Source: an uncultured Clostridia bacterium (GTDB taxonomy: Bacteria; Bacillota; Clostridia; Christensenellales; CAG-138). From it: a stretch of 64,000 nt of DNA. This document shows, one piece after another, positions 43,657 to 52,942 of the stretch (the first letter of the stretch is position 1; the number at the start of each line of letters is the position of its first letter). The notes below the pieces were generated by a model, which was given only the letters and a program-made list of their open reading frames with translations, ran no database searches and was not told the origin of the DNA. The stretch covers positions 62,001 through 126,000 of the forward strand of contig CALVWJ010000003.1 of assembly GCA_944366945.1 (NCBI GenBank), in the 5' to 3' direction. Both the position numbers and the translations under genes were made by a program.

Positions 43657-45039
43657 ATGGAAAACACCGTGAATTTCGACGAGATCAAAAAAGCTTCCGA
43701 AGGGTATCTCCCGCAAATGACGAAATTCCTGCGCGACCTCATCCGCATCCCGAGTGAAAGCTGCGGGGAGGAGGGCGTAATCCGGCGCACCATTCAAGAG
43801 ATGGAGGCGCTTGGCTTTGACAAAGCGGAGATTGATCCAGAAGGCAATGCGCTTGGCTGGATGGGCACGGGCGATAAGATCATCGCCTTTGATGGGCATA
43901 TTGACACCGTTGGCATCGGCAACCGCAGCAACTGGGAGCATGACCCTTACGAAGGCTATGAGACGGACGAAATCATCTATGGCCGCGGGGGCTCCGACCA
44001 GGAAGGCGGCGTGGTCAGCGCGGTCTACGGCGCAAAAATCATGAAGGAGCTTGGGTTGATTCCGAAAGGATACAAAATCCTTGTTACGGCAACCGTGCAG
44101 GAAGAGGATTGCGACGGCCTGTGCTGGCAGTATATCCACAATGAGGATAAGATCACCCCGGAATTCGTGGTTTCCACGGAACCCACAGATGGTGGCATCT
44201 ACCGCGGGCATCGCGGCAGGATGGAGATCCGCGTGGATGTTAAGGGCATTTCCTGCCATGGCAGCGCGCCGGAGCGCGGGGACAACGCGATTTACAAAAT
44301 GGCGGATATCCTCCAGGAGGTGCGCGCGCTGAACGAAAATGGCTGCGGGCCGGAAACGGAAATCAAGGGCCTTGTTAAGATGCTTGAGCCGGAGTTTAAC
44401 CCGGAGCACTATGAGGATGCGCGCTTCCTTGGCCGCGGCACGATCACGGTATCCGAAATCTTTTATACCTCGCCAAGCCGCTGCGCAGTTGCGGATTCCT
44501 GCGCCGTATCGCTCGACCGCCGCATGACCGCAGGCGAAACCTGGGATTCCTGCCTGGAAGAGATTCGCAACCTTCCGGCATGTAAAAAGTATGGCAGCGA
44601 CGTGAAGGTATCCATGTATATGTACGACCGCCCTGCGTGGACCGGCCTTACCTATGAAACGGAATGCTACTTCCCGACCTGGATCAACAAGGAAAACGCA
44701 GCGCATGTGCAGGCCGTTGCGGATGCCCACAAGGCGCTCTATGGCGATAAACGCGTGGGCGCGCCCTCTGCGATGGATAAGCGCAACCGCCCCTTGATCG
44801 ATAAGTGGACTTTCTCCACCAACGGCGTTTCCATCCAGGGACGCTACGGCATCCCCTGCGTGGGCTTTGGGCCGGGCGCAGAATCGCAGGCGCATGCGCC
44901 CAACGAGATCACCTGGAAGCAGGACCTTGTTGTATGCGCAGCCGTTTACGCTGCAACGCCGCTTTTCTATAAGGAAGAAAACAAAACAGAGGATGTAGTG
45001 CAGTTCCGCGCTGGGAAAACAAACAACAACATTCAATAA
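43657..45039 (+). CDS. ygeY: YgeY-type M20-family hydrolase
   Basis: The product has 460 residues. The metal-binding pattern of M20 peptidases/deacylases is present: [12 protein letters not shown] near residue 85, [10 protein letters not shown] near 112, [11 protein letters not shown] near 147, and FVVSTEPTD near 172. [19 protein letters not shown] is the dimer domain, and HAPNE near the C-terminus the last ligand. YgeY is annotated as a selenium-metabolism hydrolase because it travels with the selenium-dependent hydroxylase genes; its substrate is not established. The GTG at 43669 is an alternative start. It lies 33 bp after the regulator gene and 12 bp before ygeW. Confidence 0.92.
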   Translation: MENTVNFDEIKKASEGYLPQMTKFLRDLIRIPSESCGEEGVIRRTIQEMEALGFDKAEIDPEGNALGWMGTGDKIIAFDGHIDTVGIGNRSNWEHDPYEGYETDEIIYGRGGSDQEGGVVSAVYGAKIMKELGLIPKGYKILVTATVQEEDCDGLCWQYIHNEDKITPEFVVSTEPTDGGIYRGHRGRMEIRVDVKGISCHGSAPERGDNAIYKMADILQEVRALNENGCGPETEIKGLVKMLEPEFNPEHYEDARFLGRGTITVSEIFYTSPSRCAVADSCAVSLDRRMTAGETWDSCLEEIRNLPACKKYGSDVKVSMYMYDRPAWTGLTYETECYFPTWINKENAAHVQAVADAHKALYGDKRVGAPSAMDKRNRPLIDKWTFSTNGVSIQGRYGIPCVGFGPGAESQAHAPNEITWKQDLVVCAAVYAATPLFYKEENKTEDVVQFRAGKTNNNIQ

Positions 45040-45051
45040 ACGGAGGCCAAA

Positions 45052-46245
45052 ATGAGCAATATCAAGCAGTTTACCGACAAACTCGACAAGCTGGATTTTA
45101 AAAACATGTACGAAGGCGATTTTTTCCTTACCTGGGAAAAAACGCGCGATGAGCTCGAAGCGGTGTTTACCGTTGCGGACGCGCTGCGGCATCTGCGCGA
45201 GAACAACATTTCCGCAAAGATCTTTGATAGCGGCCTTGGCATCAGCCTTTTCCGCGACAATTCCACCCGCACGCGCTTTTCGTTCGCTTCGGCCTGCAAC
45301 CTGCTTGGCCTCGAGGTGCAGGACCTTGATGAAGGCAAGAGCCAGATCGCCCATGGCGAAACCGTGCGTGAAACGGCAAACATGATCTCCTTCATGGCGG
45401 ACGTCATCGGCATTCGGGATGATATGTACATCGGCAAGGGCAATACCTACATGCACAACGTTGTAGATGCGGTAACCGAAGGACATAAGGCAGGCGTGCT
45501 CGAGCAGAAGCCTACGCTTGTGAACCTTCAATGCGATATCGACCACCCGACCCAGTGCATGGCCGACATGCTGCACCTCATCCATGAATTCGGCGGCGTA
45601 GAAAACTTGAAGGGCAAAAAGATCGCCATGACATGGGCGTATTCCCCGAGCTATGGCAAGCCGCTTTCCGTGCCGCAGGGCGTGATCGGCCTCATGACCC
45701 GCATGGGCATGGATGTAACGCTCGCCTACCCCGAAGGGTATGAAGTGATGGATGAAGTCGTGGAAGTGGCGAAGAAAAACGCTGCGGAGTTCGGCGGCAA
45801 ATTTGAAATCACCAACGATATGAAGCAAGCGTTCCAAGATGCGGATGTGGTGTATCCGAAATCCTGGGCGCCGTTTAAAGCCATGGAAGAGCGCACGGAG
45901 CTTTATGGAAACGGCGATTTTGATGGCATCAAGGCGCTTGAGAAGCGGCTGCTGGCGCAGAACGCGGAGCACATGGACTGGGAGTGCACCGAGGAGATGA
46001 TGCAGCTCACCAAGGATGGCAAAGCGCTCTATCTGCACTGCCTGCCCGCGGACATTACGGATGTTTCCTGCGAGCACGGCGAGGTCGCTGCAAGCGTGTT
46101 TGATCGTTACCGCGATCCGCTGTATAAGCAGGCATCCTTCAAGCCATACATCATTGCGGCGATGATCTTCCTCGCCAAGGTGCAGGATCCTTCCGCCAAG
46201 CTCAAGGAGCTGGAGGAACAGGGGACGAAGCGGCATAACGGGTAA
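45052..46245 (+). CDS. ygeW: YgeW-type knotted carbamoyltransferase
   Basis: The protein has 397 residues and closely fits YgeW over its whole length. The carbamoyl-phosphate site is FRDNSTRTRFSFASACNLL near residues 65-83, then DLDEGKSQIAHGETVRETAN, NLQCDIDHPTQCMADM near 160, KKIAMTWAYSPSYGKPLSVP near 190, and HCLPADIT near 325. The family has a knotted carbamoyltransferase fold; the second substrate is unsettled, with roles in purine or ureido-compound breakdown proposed. The diaminopropionate ammonia-lyase gene (ygeX), which sits between ygeW and ygeY in E. coli, is absent here. Confidence 0.94.
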   Translation: MSNIKQFTDKLDKLDFKNMYEGDFFLTWEKTRDELEAVFTVADALRHLRENNISAKIFDSGLGISLFRDNSTRTRFSFASACNLLGLEVQDLDEGKSQIAHGETVRETANMISFMADVIGIRDDMYIGKGNTYMHNVVDAVTEGHKAGVLEQKPTLVNLQCDIDHPTQCMADMLHLIHEFGGVENLKGKKIAMTWAYSPSYGKPLSVPQGVIGLMTRMGMDVTLAYPEGYEVMDEVVEVAKKNAAEFGGKFEITNDMKQAFQDADVVYPKSWAPFKAMEERTELYGNGDFDGIKALEKRLLAQNAEHMDWECTEEMMQLTKDGKALYLHCLPADITDVSCEHGEVAASVFDRYRDPLYKQASFKPYIIAAMIFLAKVQDPSAKLKELEEQGTKRHNG

Positions 46246-46263
46246 ATACGGAGAGAAAGAATT

Positions 46264-46295
46264 GCGGAGGGCTTTGCACATGCAAAGCCCTCCGC
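46264..46295 (+). terminator. Strong hairpin after ygeW
   Basis: A perfect 15-bp stem (46264-46278 with 46281-46295) with a 2-nt loop lies 18 bp after the ygeW stop. It lacks a T-run, so it may act as a stability element or pause site as well as a terminator. A similar GGGCTTTGC/GCAAAGCCC hairpin recurs at about 46428-46451. Confidence 0.6.
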
Positions 46296-46494
46296 TTGCT
46301 GAAGCGGGAGCACAGGCCATTGGTAAGCGGCAGGGCCTCTTTGCTGCCCGGCATCTTTGGGGATTTATTTAGGTTTGATGCAAACCAAGCAAGGCTGCAA
46401 TTTGCGATTCGCGAGCGGGAGTATTTGGGGCTTTGCGGTATGCAAAGCCCTTTCCATTGCAAAACCAACTGCAACGCATAAAAAAGGGTATATC

Positions 46495-46522
46495 TTGACA
46501 GAATGGCCTCACATTATATAAT
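46495..46522 (+). promoter_or_regulatory. Consensus promoter for the small membrane protein
   Basis: TTGACA (46495-46500) and TATAAT (46517-46522), both perfect, are spaced by 16 bp. A leader of about 100 nt precedes the start codon. Confidence 0.88.
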
Positions 46523-46629
46523 GAAATGAATAGAAGTTACTTTGTTGCAGATCCGTTCAAGTTTCGCTCTCTGTAAACACGTTTTTTATAAACCGCAATA
46601 GGAATATTATAGCAAGGAGTGCAGGCGAT

Positions 46630-46911
46630 ATGGCACGAAAACTCAAAGCTGGATGGGATAAATTCCTTCGTTTTTCGCAGGTGCGCGGCATGGGCATGAT
46701 CGGCCTCGCCTTTGTTTTGACCTTCCTTTCCAGAAATCATCTGTTTGCACTCTTTGTGCGTGGCTTTATGTTGCTGGAACTTTTCATCCTGTGGCAGGTG
46801 AATGAGCAATGGTCTGCCCGGATCATTTATATCATTCTTGGACTCTATTGCGCTTTTTCGATTTTTTGCATTCTATTTTATCGGTTAACGGGAACCTATT
46901 TTATGGGTTGA
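46630..46911 (+). CDS. Small membrane protein of unknown function
   Basis: The product has 93 residues with AAGGAG 10 nt upstream. The basic start (MARKLKAGWDKFLRF) is followed by three hydrophobic segments near residues 20-35, 40-56 and 64-86 (MIGLAFVLTFL, VRGFMLLELFILWQV, IIYIILGLYCAFSIF). There is no recognisable motif. A perfect consensus promoter suggests strong, constitutive expression. Function unknown. Confidence 0.75.
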   Translation: MARKLKAGWDKFLRFSQVRGMGMIGLAFVLTFLSRNHLFALFVRGFMLLELFILWQVNEQWSARIIYIILGLYCAFSIFCILFYRLTGTYFMG

Positions 46912-47395
46912 AACACGAGCGATGATTTCAGAAAAACAAAAGCAAAGCATGGCGTTTCCGTTGCCCTGCTCTTAACAATGTGCCTTTTGGCTGGAGCTTG
47001 CGATCCATGCTGGCTGGCTCTGCTTGCACCAATTTCGCGCCCTTCCCGGCCTGCTGCGCTGGGTGAGCAGTTCTATGAAAGCTCTGGGATATATTCATAG
47101 AAAACATACGGTAGCCCATTCCCAAAAGAGATTAAAGACATTTTGCAACAATGCGCCCAAAACTTGGCGTGAATGGAATCTGCACGTTGCTGTAGCCGCC
47201 TAACCCTGCATCATCGCAAGTTCTGCCTGTGGCGAAGGGACGCTTTTCTCGGAGAAGTAAACCTTATCTATAAGCAAAAACGACGGATCGAGCAGTACAA
47301 ATTGCAAAACGGAGAATCTGCCGCAGAACGAATGTTTAAGAATGCCTAAATGGAACAAAGAAAAACAAAGCTTATGGCTTGAAAATAATTGCAAG
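46912..47395. other. Intergenic region without a supported gene
   Basis: About 480 bp. Short frames occur on both strands but lack ribosome sites and plausible products. Nothing with clear RNA-gene structure was noticed. Confidence 0.5.
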
Positions 47396-47424
47396 TTGAC
47401 AGACGTGGTTTTTCATAGTATGCT
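47396..47424 (+). promoter_or_regulatory. Promoter for the lipoprotein at 47639
   Basis: TTGACA (47396-47401) and TATGCT (47419-47424) are spaced by 17 bp. The leader would be about 205 nt and contains small hairpins, for example AGAAGC/GCTTCT near 47434-47448, with no recognised riboswitch. Confidence 0.65.
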
Positions 47425-47638
47425 TTTAAAAAAAGAAGCCATGCTTCTCTCTGATTGGATTTCTGTTGTATACTTCTTCTCATGCGGACCGACAATCGTT
47501 TCCCATTGCATGCAGTTGCTTTTTGTTCGGAGTAAGTCTGTTGCCGCTCGCAAGCGGTTGCCCTTTGCGAACCCGCATAATGGGCAGCGCGGACGATAAA
47601 ATAAAATTGAATGAAATAATGGGGGGAAGGTGCCAACA

Positions 47639-48199
47639 ATGAAACGTTTTTTCATTTTCATTATGGCAACATGCTTTTGCCTGGCTTGCATTGCCTGCAC
47701 GGACGGCGTGGCCGCTACGGAATCGGAGCAGTCCGAATGGCTGGCGGAGGACGCCCTTGCAAGTACGGTGCAAGGATTTGAGGTAGCATATCAAACGGAT
47801 GGGGCGATGGGTATGGTTACCTATTACGCTGTGCCGGAAGGCGGGGCAATGACGCTGTATTCCTACGCGCCGGAGCAGGAGCTGCAGCAGAGCGCCGCTG
47901 CGGAACGCCCGCAGAAAGAAACCGCATTGACCGTAGAAAAACTGCCCGAACTTGCCGAAGCGCTCAAGGCTTGGGCCATTGAAAACCATCCGGATAAGGA
48001 GGAATACCGCTTTGCGTATCTCCTTCCCGAATATAGCTTCCTCGCAGATGCGGAATATCCTGCGAATGCGCTTTCTGTTTCGCTTGCAAGCGGTGCCGTG
48101 CAGGAGCTCGCAGGGGAATATGAAGGTTCCAAGGAATATGGTTCCATCAGCATTGCCTTTGACAACTCCATTCAGTATACGGTTTATATCGACGATTAA
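47639..48199 (+). CDS. Lipoprotein of unknown function
   Basis: The protein has 186 residues from ATG 47639, with GGAAGG 8 nt upstream. The signal peptide ends in CLACIAC with lipidated Cys20. The mature part has strands and helices without a known motif: FEVAYQTDGAMGMVTYYA, EGGAMTLYSYAPEQE, FAYLLPEYSFLAD, GSISIAFDNSIQYTVYIDD. It is acidic and Ala/Glu-rich. It is transcribed alone and is convergent with the histidine kinase gene. Confidence 0.75.
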   Translation: MKRFFIFIMATCFCLACIACTDGVAATESEQSEWLAEDALASTVQGFEVAYQTDGAMGMVTYYAVPEGGAMTLYSYAPEQELQQSAAAERPQKETALTVEKLPELAEALKAWAIENHPDKEEYRFAYLLPEYSFLADAEYPANALSVSLASGAVQELAGEYEGSKEYGSISIAFDNSIQYTVYIDD

Positions 48200-48410
48200 A
48201 CGCACCTCGTTGCAAGCGCAAATGAAATGCTAGAAAAGCGGCGGCATGCATAAGCAAAGCGAAATTGCATGCTGCCGGGCTCTGTTAAAATCGGGTGCGC
48301 AAGGCGCCTCAGCGCACAGTTAAGGGGACGCAGGCCTTTGCTGCGCGGCGCGCTTGCGCCGTTTTGATTTAAACGCATGGCGCTCCCTTAAAAGAAGCCT
48401 TGCAGGGAGG

Positions 48411-50543
48411 CTAAATCGTAAAGCTGAATTCCACGCCGCTTTTTGTGTTGCGCGCAGCACACCTGCCGCCGTGCAGCACAATGATGTTTTTTGCGATGGC
48501 AAGCCCGAGGCCTGTGCCGCTGCTGGAGCGGGATGCATCGGCCCGGTAGAACGTATCCCACACTTTGCGCAGCGCTTCCGCGGATAAAGGCGTGCTCTCA
48601 TTTTCGATGGAAAACAGGGCCCCATCGCGCCTGCGCTCGATTTTCACTACGATGTGGCCGCCTGCGGGCGTGTATTTGATGGCGTTTGTGGCAAAGTTTT
48701 CGATCACCTGTGCGATGCGGCTTTCATCCGCCGTAATCGTAAAATCCTCCGGGAAACGGAATTCGATCTGCAGATCCTTCGCCCGCGCAGCCATTTCCAG
48801 CTTTTCAAAGATGGTGCGCGTGAGCGCAATCAGCGAAAATACGTCGCGGGATAGCTTTACTTTTCCCGCCTCCAGGCGGGATAGATCCAGCATTTCCAGC
48901 ACCATGCTATCCAGCCGCTCGGTTTCGGAAAGGATGACGTTGATATATTTATCTCGCTTATCCTCAGCGATATGTTCCTTCAAGCCTTCCGCATAGCTGT
49001 GGATGATGGCGAGGGGCGTTTTCAGCTCATGGGCGATGCTGGAGGTCATTTGCCGCCGGTTCTGCTCTGCCGTTTCAGCATATTCGAGCGCCGTGCTTAA
49101 GCGGGCAATCTCGTTTTTGCCTGTGCGCAGGGCGTCCTGCGTGTCGGCATAATGGGAAGCAAGCGCGTAGGGTTCCTCCCATTTGGGTGGCTTCTCCCGA
49201 AACTGCAGAAGATGGACCCAGCCTTCTGCTATGCCTTGATTGACGGCCTGCACAGGCGCAATCAAATGCTTTTTGGCGCTGCGGCGCACGAGCAGGAAGC
49301 CAAAAGCTGCAAGGGCAAACGTGGCGGGATAAACGTTTTTTAAAAAGTGCATGGCGATCTTGAGGGGACTTGCCCGGAGGGCAGTAAGGATGGTATATTC
49401 CCGCTCCGGGACGGGGTCGCCCGATGCAGCGTCATATTCCGAAAAATCCCTAATTCCCCAGCTGCTGAACACCACAAGATCCCAAAGATCGAATTTGGAG
49501 GCGCCGGAATAGACCGAATTCCTCCCGCTGTTGCTGTAGGCCCCCATGGTGCCAAGAAGCGCGAGGAGATTTTCGTGCTGTTCAACGCCTTTATAAGAAA
49601 CCATGCCTTTTGGCTCATAAAGCGCCATACCGGGATGGGTGGCATAGATGGTCGCAAGCTCCCGCCCGGCGGAAGCCGTGTGATCAAACCCTGCTTCCCA
49701 TGCAAGAAGCCCCATGGCATCGAGCTCGCTTATGGTATAGGCCGGGCTTTCACCGCCACCGGAGCCGGAGGTGGTGGCGGAATCACTGAGATCGGGTGTT
49801 TGGGGTGCAACGGCATTTTCTTCGGTGGAATCGGAATCGCTGCCCTGCGGGCTTGCTGATTCCAGAGCATCATAGTAAGCGCCCTGCGTTAAAATATCCA
49901 TAGCCAGAGGCTCAAAGCGGGAACCCTCAAAATAGCCTGTTAGGCGCAGAGCAGAGAGATCCCAAAGGCTTTTATCCTCCGCATACATGGCGCGCAGGCC
50001 GCCGTACCTGGAATCATCCTCCGCGCCGAGATCGATCCAGCCATAGGCCGTGCCAACATCGCTGCCGGCGTCCCATTCCGCCTCCGTTACATAGCCGAAG
50101 TATAGAAAATCTCCGCTCTCGCGGATGATGTTGCCATCGCGGTCCATAAAGAGAACAGCTGTTTCGCAGGCATCGCTTCCTTGAAGGATATTCAGCCAAT
50201 CCGGAAAGTATGGCTCCGGATAGAAATCATAGCTTGGCGCTGAGATCCCCGCGCTGGATTGTGCGATGGCTTCGTTCATGAAATATTCCACCACACCCGG
50301 CATCTGCCGCCGCTGCTCTATCCAGGCATCGCTGGGATATTCCCCATAAAGGTATCCGAATCGCCCCACCATATAGACATATTCGGCAAAATCGAGCCCT
50401 GTTGTGGTGAGTTCACCGAAAACATATTGGGTTACCCCCAGCGTGATGAGCGCCATACACATAAGCCACAGGGCTAAGAGCAGAGCGCCAAAGCGCACCA
50501 TGAGCGCAGGGAGGGCTTGCGGCCGCCGCTTTTCCTTTTTCAT
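48411..50543 (-). CDS. Sensor histidine kinase
   Basis: The product has 710 residues. A first membrane segment is near 15-40 and a second near 395-415, enclosing a large extracytoplasmic sensor region of about 350 residues. That region includes a Ser/Asp/Gly-rich linker near 235-270. The kinase core follows: phosphorylated His in SIAHELKTPLAII near 500, the N box NFATNAIKYTP near 600 and GTGLGLAIAKN near 675. It pairs with the response regulator encoded 1 nt upstream. The signal is unknown, and the extracytoplasmic part is unusually large for an OmpR-type pair. Confidence 0.93.
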   Translation of the reverse strand: MKKEKRRPQALPALMVRFGALLLALWLMCMALITLGVTQYVFGELTTTGLDFAEYVYMVGRFGYLYGEYPSDAWIEQRRQMPGVVEYFMNEAIAQSSAGISAPSYDFYPEPYFPDWLNILQGSDACETAVLFMDRDGNIIRESGDFLYFGYVTEAEWDAGSDVGTAYGWIDLGAEDDSRYGGLRAMYAEDKSLWDLSALRLTGYFEGSRFEPLAMDILTQGAYYDALESASPQGSDSDSTEENAVAPQTPDLSDSATTSGSGGGESPAYTISELDAMGLLAWEAGFDHTASAGRELATIYATHPGMALYEPKGMVSYKGVEQHENLLALLGTMGAYSNSGRNSVYSGASKFDLWDLVVFSSWGIRDFSEYDAASGDPVPEREYTILTALRASPLKIAMHFLKNVYPATFALAAFGFLLVRRSAKKHLIAPVQAVNQGIAEGWVHLLQFREKPPKWEEPYALASHYADTQDALRTGKNEIARLSTALEYAETAEQNRRQMTSSIAHELKTPLAIIHSYAEGLKEHIAEDKRDKYINVILSETERLDSMVLEMLDLSRLEAGKVKLSRDVFSLIALTRTIFEKLEMAARAKDLQIEFRFPEDFTITADESRIAQVIENFATNAIKYTPAGGHIVVKIERRRDGALFSIENESTPLSAEALRKVWDTFYRADASRSSSGTGLGLAIAKNIIVLHGGRCAARNTKSGVEFSFTI

Positions 50544-50544
50544 G

Positions 50545-51216
50545 TTATCCCTCCAACCTGTATCCGGCCTTGATTACGGTTTGAATGCAGCTGGCGCAAT
50601 CGCCCAGCTTTTCGCGCAGCCGCTTGATATGGGTATCCACGGCCCGGCTTTCGCCTTCGTAATCATAGCCCCAGCATTTGACCAAAAGCTGTTCCCGGCT
50701 CAGCACCCTGTTTTTGTTTTGCATGAGGCAGAGCAAAAGCGCGTATTCTTTCGGCGTCAAGGCAATATCCTGCTTGCCTGCAAAAACCTTCCTGGTGGAG
50801 CGCACAAGGGTGATGCCGCCCGCTTCGATGCGGTCGCCGGCAAGGACGCTGCGCTCATTGCGCTTGATGAGCGCCATGGTTTTAGCGTAGAGCACGGAGA
50901 GGGAAAACGGCTTGGTGATATAATCGTCCGCGCCGAGCTCATACCCCAGGAGTTTATCCTCCTCATCGGAAAGGGCGGTGAGAAAAAGGATGGGTACATC
51001 GTTGGTTTTGCGCACTGCGCGGCACACCGAAAGCCCATCGAGCCCCGGCATCATAATATCGAGCAGGACTGCATCGAATTCGCACTCTTCCATGCGCGCA
51101 AGCGCCTCGAATCCATCGCAAGCTTGAATGGGGCGCTCACCCCTGCTGGCGAAATAATCGCACAAAACTTCCCGCAGCTTGGCTTCATCCTCTACGATTA
51201 GAATTTTATGGTTCAT
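50545..51216 (-). CDS. OmpR/PhoB-family response regulator
   Basis: The protein has 223 residues. The receiver domain has KILIVEDEAKLREVL at the start, the phosphorylated Asp in FDAVLLDIMMPGLDG near residue 53, and DDYITKPFS near 97-105. The winged-helix domain follows (LTPKEYALLLCLMQN, SREQLLVKCWGYDYE, VDTHIKRLREKLG). The gene stops one base before the kinase start, so the two are co-translated. The regulon is unknown. Confidence 0.95.
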   Translation of the reverse strand: MNHKILIVEDEAKLREVLCDYFASRGERPIQACDGFEALARMEECEFDAVLLDIMMPGLDGLSVCRAVRKTNDVPILFLTALSDEEDKLLGYELGADDYITKPFSLSVLYAKTMALIKRNERSVLAGDRIEAGGITLVRSTRKVFAGKQDIALTPKEYALLLCLMQNKNRVLSREQLLVKCWGYDYEGESRAVDTHIKRLREKLGDCASCIQTVIKAGYRLEG

Positions 51217-51466
51217 CCGGCGTTCCCCCTTTCGCCCTTATCATACAAAAGCGATTTGTATTCTCTGTGTCGATCGGGCATATACTGAGGATTTCATAGA
51301 CCGGGCCGGATCATACCTGCCTAGCCTTGGACAAAAAACAACGGGTATCCGGCTTTTGCACCGAATATCCGCTGCGTTGCTCGAATGCGGTACGCTTTGA
51401 TCGCTTGCCGCTGGAATCTGCGCCATTCCCGGCTTGAATTCGGATGGCATCGGGTCCTGCTGTGCA

Positions 51467-52681
51467 TCAAAAATAATCTGAAAAGTAGGGTTTATCGTTT
51501 GGAATGAGGCGCTCAAGAACATCCACAAGGTAGTATTCCATCGTGAGCCGCTCGTTTTCATAAAGATACCCGGGCCGCTTATAGCCCATCAGCATGGTGG
51601 TGAGCGTTTGGATGTCCAGCTCGATCAAATTCTGGAATGGGCCTTCTTCTGCAACCTCGCAAATGGTTTCATCTTCTTTCCAATGCACCAGGAAGGTATT
51701 GTCGTTCCAAGGGGCCAGCGGATCATGCACGCGCAGATGCAGCCGGAGCTTTTCGGGCGCTTCCTGGAACCTGTATTTTGAGAGGAACGCCGGAACATCC
51801 ACAATGCGCGCCATATAATAGGGCGCAATGGTTTCTGTGATTTCGCTATCTTCCAGCAGGAACGCCATCGGCTCGCCGGTATAATTATCCCCGCGCACTT
51901 CGGTAATCATGGAAAAATGCGCGCTGATGTAATTCCAAAGCCCGTGGTAGGCCTCTTTGTTAAGGTAGATCATCTCCTTGATGTAGAAGATCTCGTTTTC
52001 CACGTGGTAAACGAGCGAGCCAAGCGGCTTGTGCGCGCTGTCATAATACACGGCCGCGATCACATCGTCCACTTCCCAGCGCCAGTATTCATCCCATGCC
52101 AGATGATCGCGGATAAGCGCGCCATGATGCTGGTAGGCAAAATATTCATATACGTTTTTAAGGTCTTCATGCTCCGTGTCCACCCGTTCCACCATGCCGG
52201 GCACCGGATGGTGCCTGGGAAGCTGCGTATCCTTGATGCTGAAGGCGAGCTTGTCGGAAATCAGCTCCCAGCCTTTTTTGCGGTAAAAGGGGATGGAATA
52301 CGGGTAAAGGTATGAGATGCTCTGCCCATGCGCGCGCATGGCTGCGAGGATCTTGACCACGAGCGCATGGATGAGGCCGCGGCCGGAATATTCCGGGTAG
52401 GTCGTTACGCCGGTTACGCCGCCCATGTCATAGATCTCGCCTTGAATGTTGACGCGCATGGGGTAAACGACAATTTGCGAAGCGAGCCGGTCCTTGTGAA
52501 ACCAGCCCAGCACGTAAGCGCCATCCAGGATCGGTGCCTTGGCGTGGTTGAATTCATCCGATTTCCAGCCGCTGCGCACCAGGTCGTTGGATGTGACCTG
52601 GAAAGCATAGCGCAGCAGGGCATTGAATTGCTCCAAATCGCTCTGTGTGAGTTCGCGCATATGAAACATGCTGTTATCCAT
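51467..52681 (-). CDS. Eis-like GNAT acetyltransferase
   Basis: The product has 404 residues. An N-terminal GNAT domain has MGGVTGVTTYPEYSGRGLIH near residues 88-107 as the acetyl-CoA loop. A second GNAT-like region (KPLGSLVYHVENEIFYIKEM) and a C-terminal SCP2-like lobe (LRLHLRVHDPLAPWN) follow, ending in a free carboxyl aromatic terminus as in Eis enzymes. Eis proteins acetylate amines such as aminoglycosides or lysines; the target here is unknown. The AAGGAGG site lies 28 nt before the ATG, but a hairpin between them brings it to about 7 nt. Confidence 0.88.
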   Translation of the reverse strand: MDNSMFHMRELTQSDLEQFNALLRYAFQVTSNDLVRSGWKSDEFNHAKAPILDGAYVLGWFHKDRLASQIVVYPMRVNIQGEIYDMGGVTGVTTYPEYSGRGLIHALVVKILAAMRAHGQSISYLYPYSIPFYRKKGWELISDKLAFSIKDTQLPRHHPVPGMVERVDTEHEDLKNVYEYFAYQHHGALIRDHLAWDEYWRWEVDDVIAAVYYDSAHKPLGSLVYHVENEIFYIKEMIYLNKEAYHGLWNYISAHFSMITEVRGDNYTGEPMAFLLEDSEITETIAPYYMARIVDVPAFLSKYRFQEAPEKLRLHLRVHDPLAPWNDNTFLVHWKEDETICEVAEEGPFQNLIELDIQTLTTMLMGYKRPGYLYENERLTMEYYLVDVLERLIPNDKPYFSDYF

Positions 52682-52712
52682 TGCTATCGCCGCTTTTGCG
52701 GCTCCTCCTTTT
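52682..52712 (-). promoter_or_regulatory. Ribosome binding site bridged by a hairpin
   Basis: On the minus strand the AAAAGGAGGA site (52712-52703) is followed by GCCGC-AAAA-GCGGC (52702-52689) and seven bases before ATG 52681. Folding of the 5-bp GC stem would place the site at normal distance. No other ribosome site is near the next in-frame ATG codons. Confidence 0.6.
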
Positions 52713-52848
52713 CTATTGCGGAGCGGGTTTGCATTGCTTGAACGTGCACCCCGAAAGGAATACTATCTTTCCTTTATTATACCGCGCAATGGCAAGCACT
52801 GCCAGCGGTGTTTTCGGCGAAATGGCCGCAAACCGGTGATTTTCAATA

Positions 52849-52876
52849 TTGACATAAAACGCTGTTATGTTACACT
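52849..52876 (+). promoter_or_regulatory. Promoter for the NhaC-like antiporter
   Basis: A perfect TTGACA (52849-52854) and TACACT (52871-52876) are spaced by 16 bp, 66 bp before the start codon. Confidence 0.75.
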
Positions 52877-52942
52877 ATCGTTGGTAAGAGGCGCGGCGCA
52901 TTTGCGAGATGCCGCCCAAACGGCGCTTTTTAGAGGTGGAGC

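Noticed and set aside
43207..46320. Very long open frame (over 1000 codons) on the minus strand
   Set aside because: It lies antisense to ygeY and ygeW, which are both clear family members. It has no ribosome site or recognisable domain; it results from GC-rich codon bias of the real genes.
47430..47638. Riboswitch in the leader of the lipoprotein at 47639
   Set aside because: Small hairpins exist, but none of the conserved cores of known riboswitches was recognised, and there is no terminator before the start codon.
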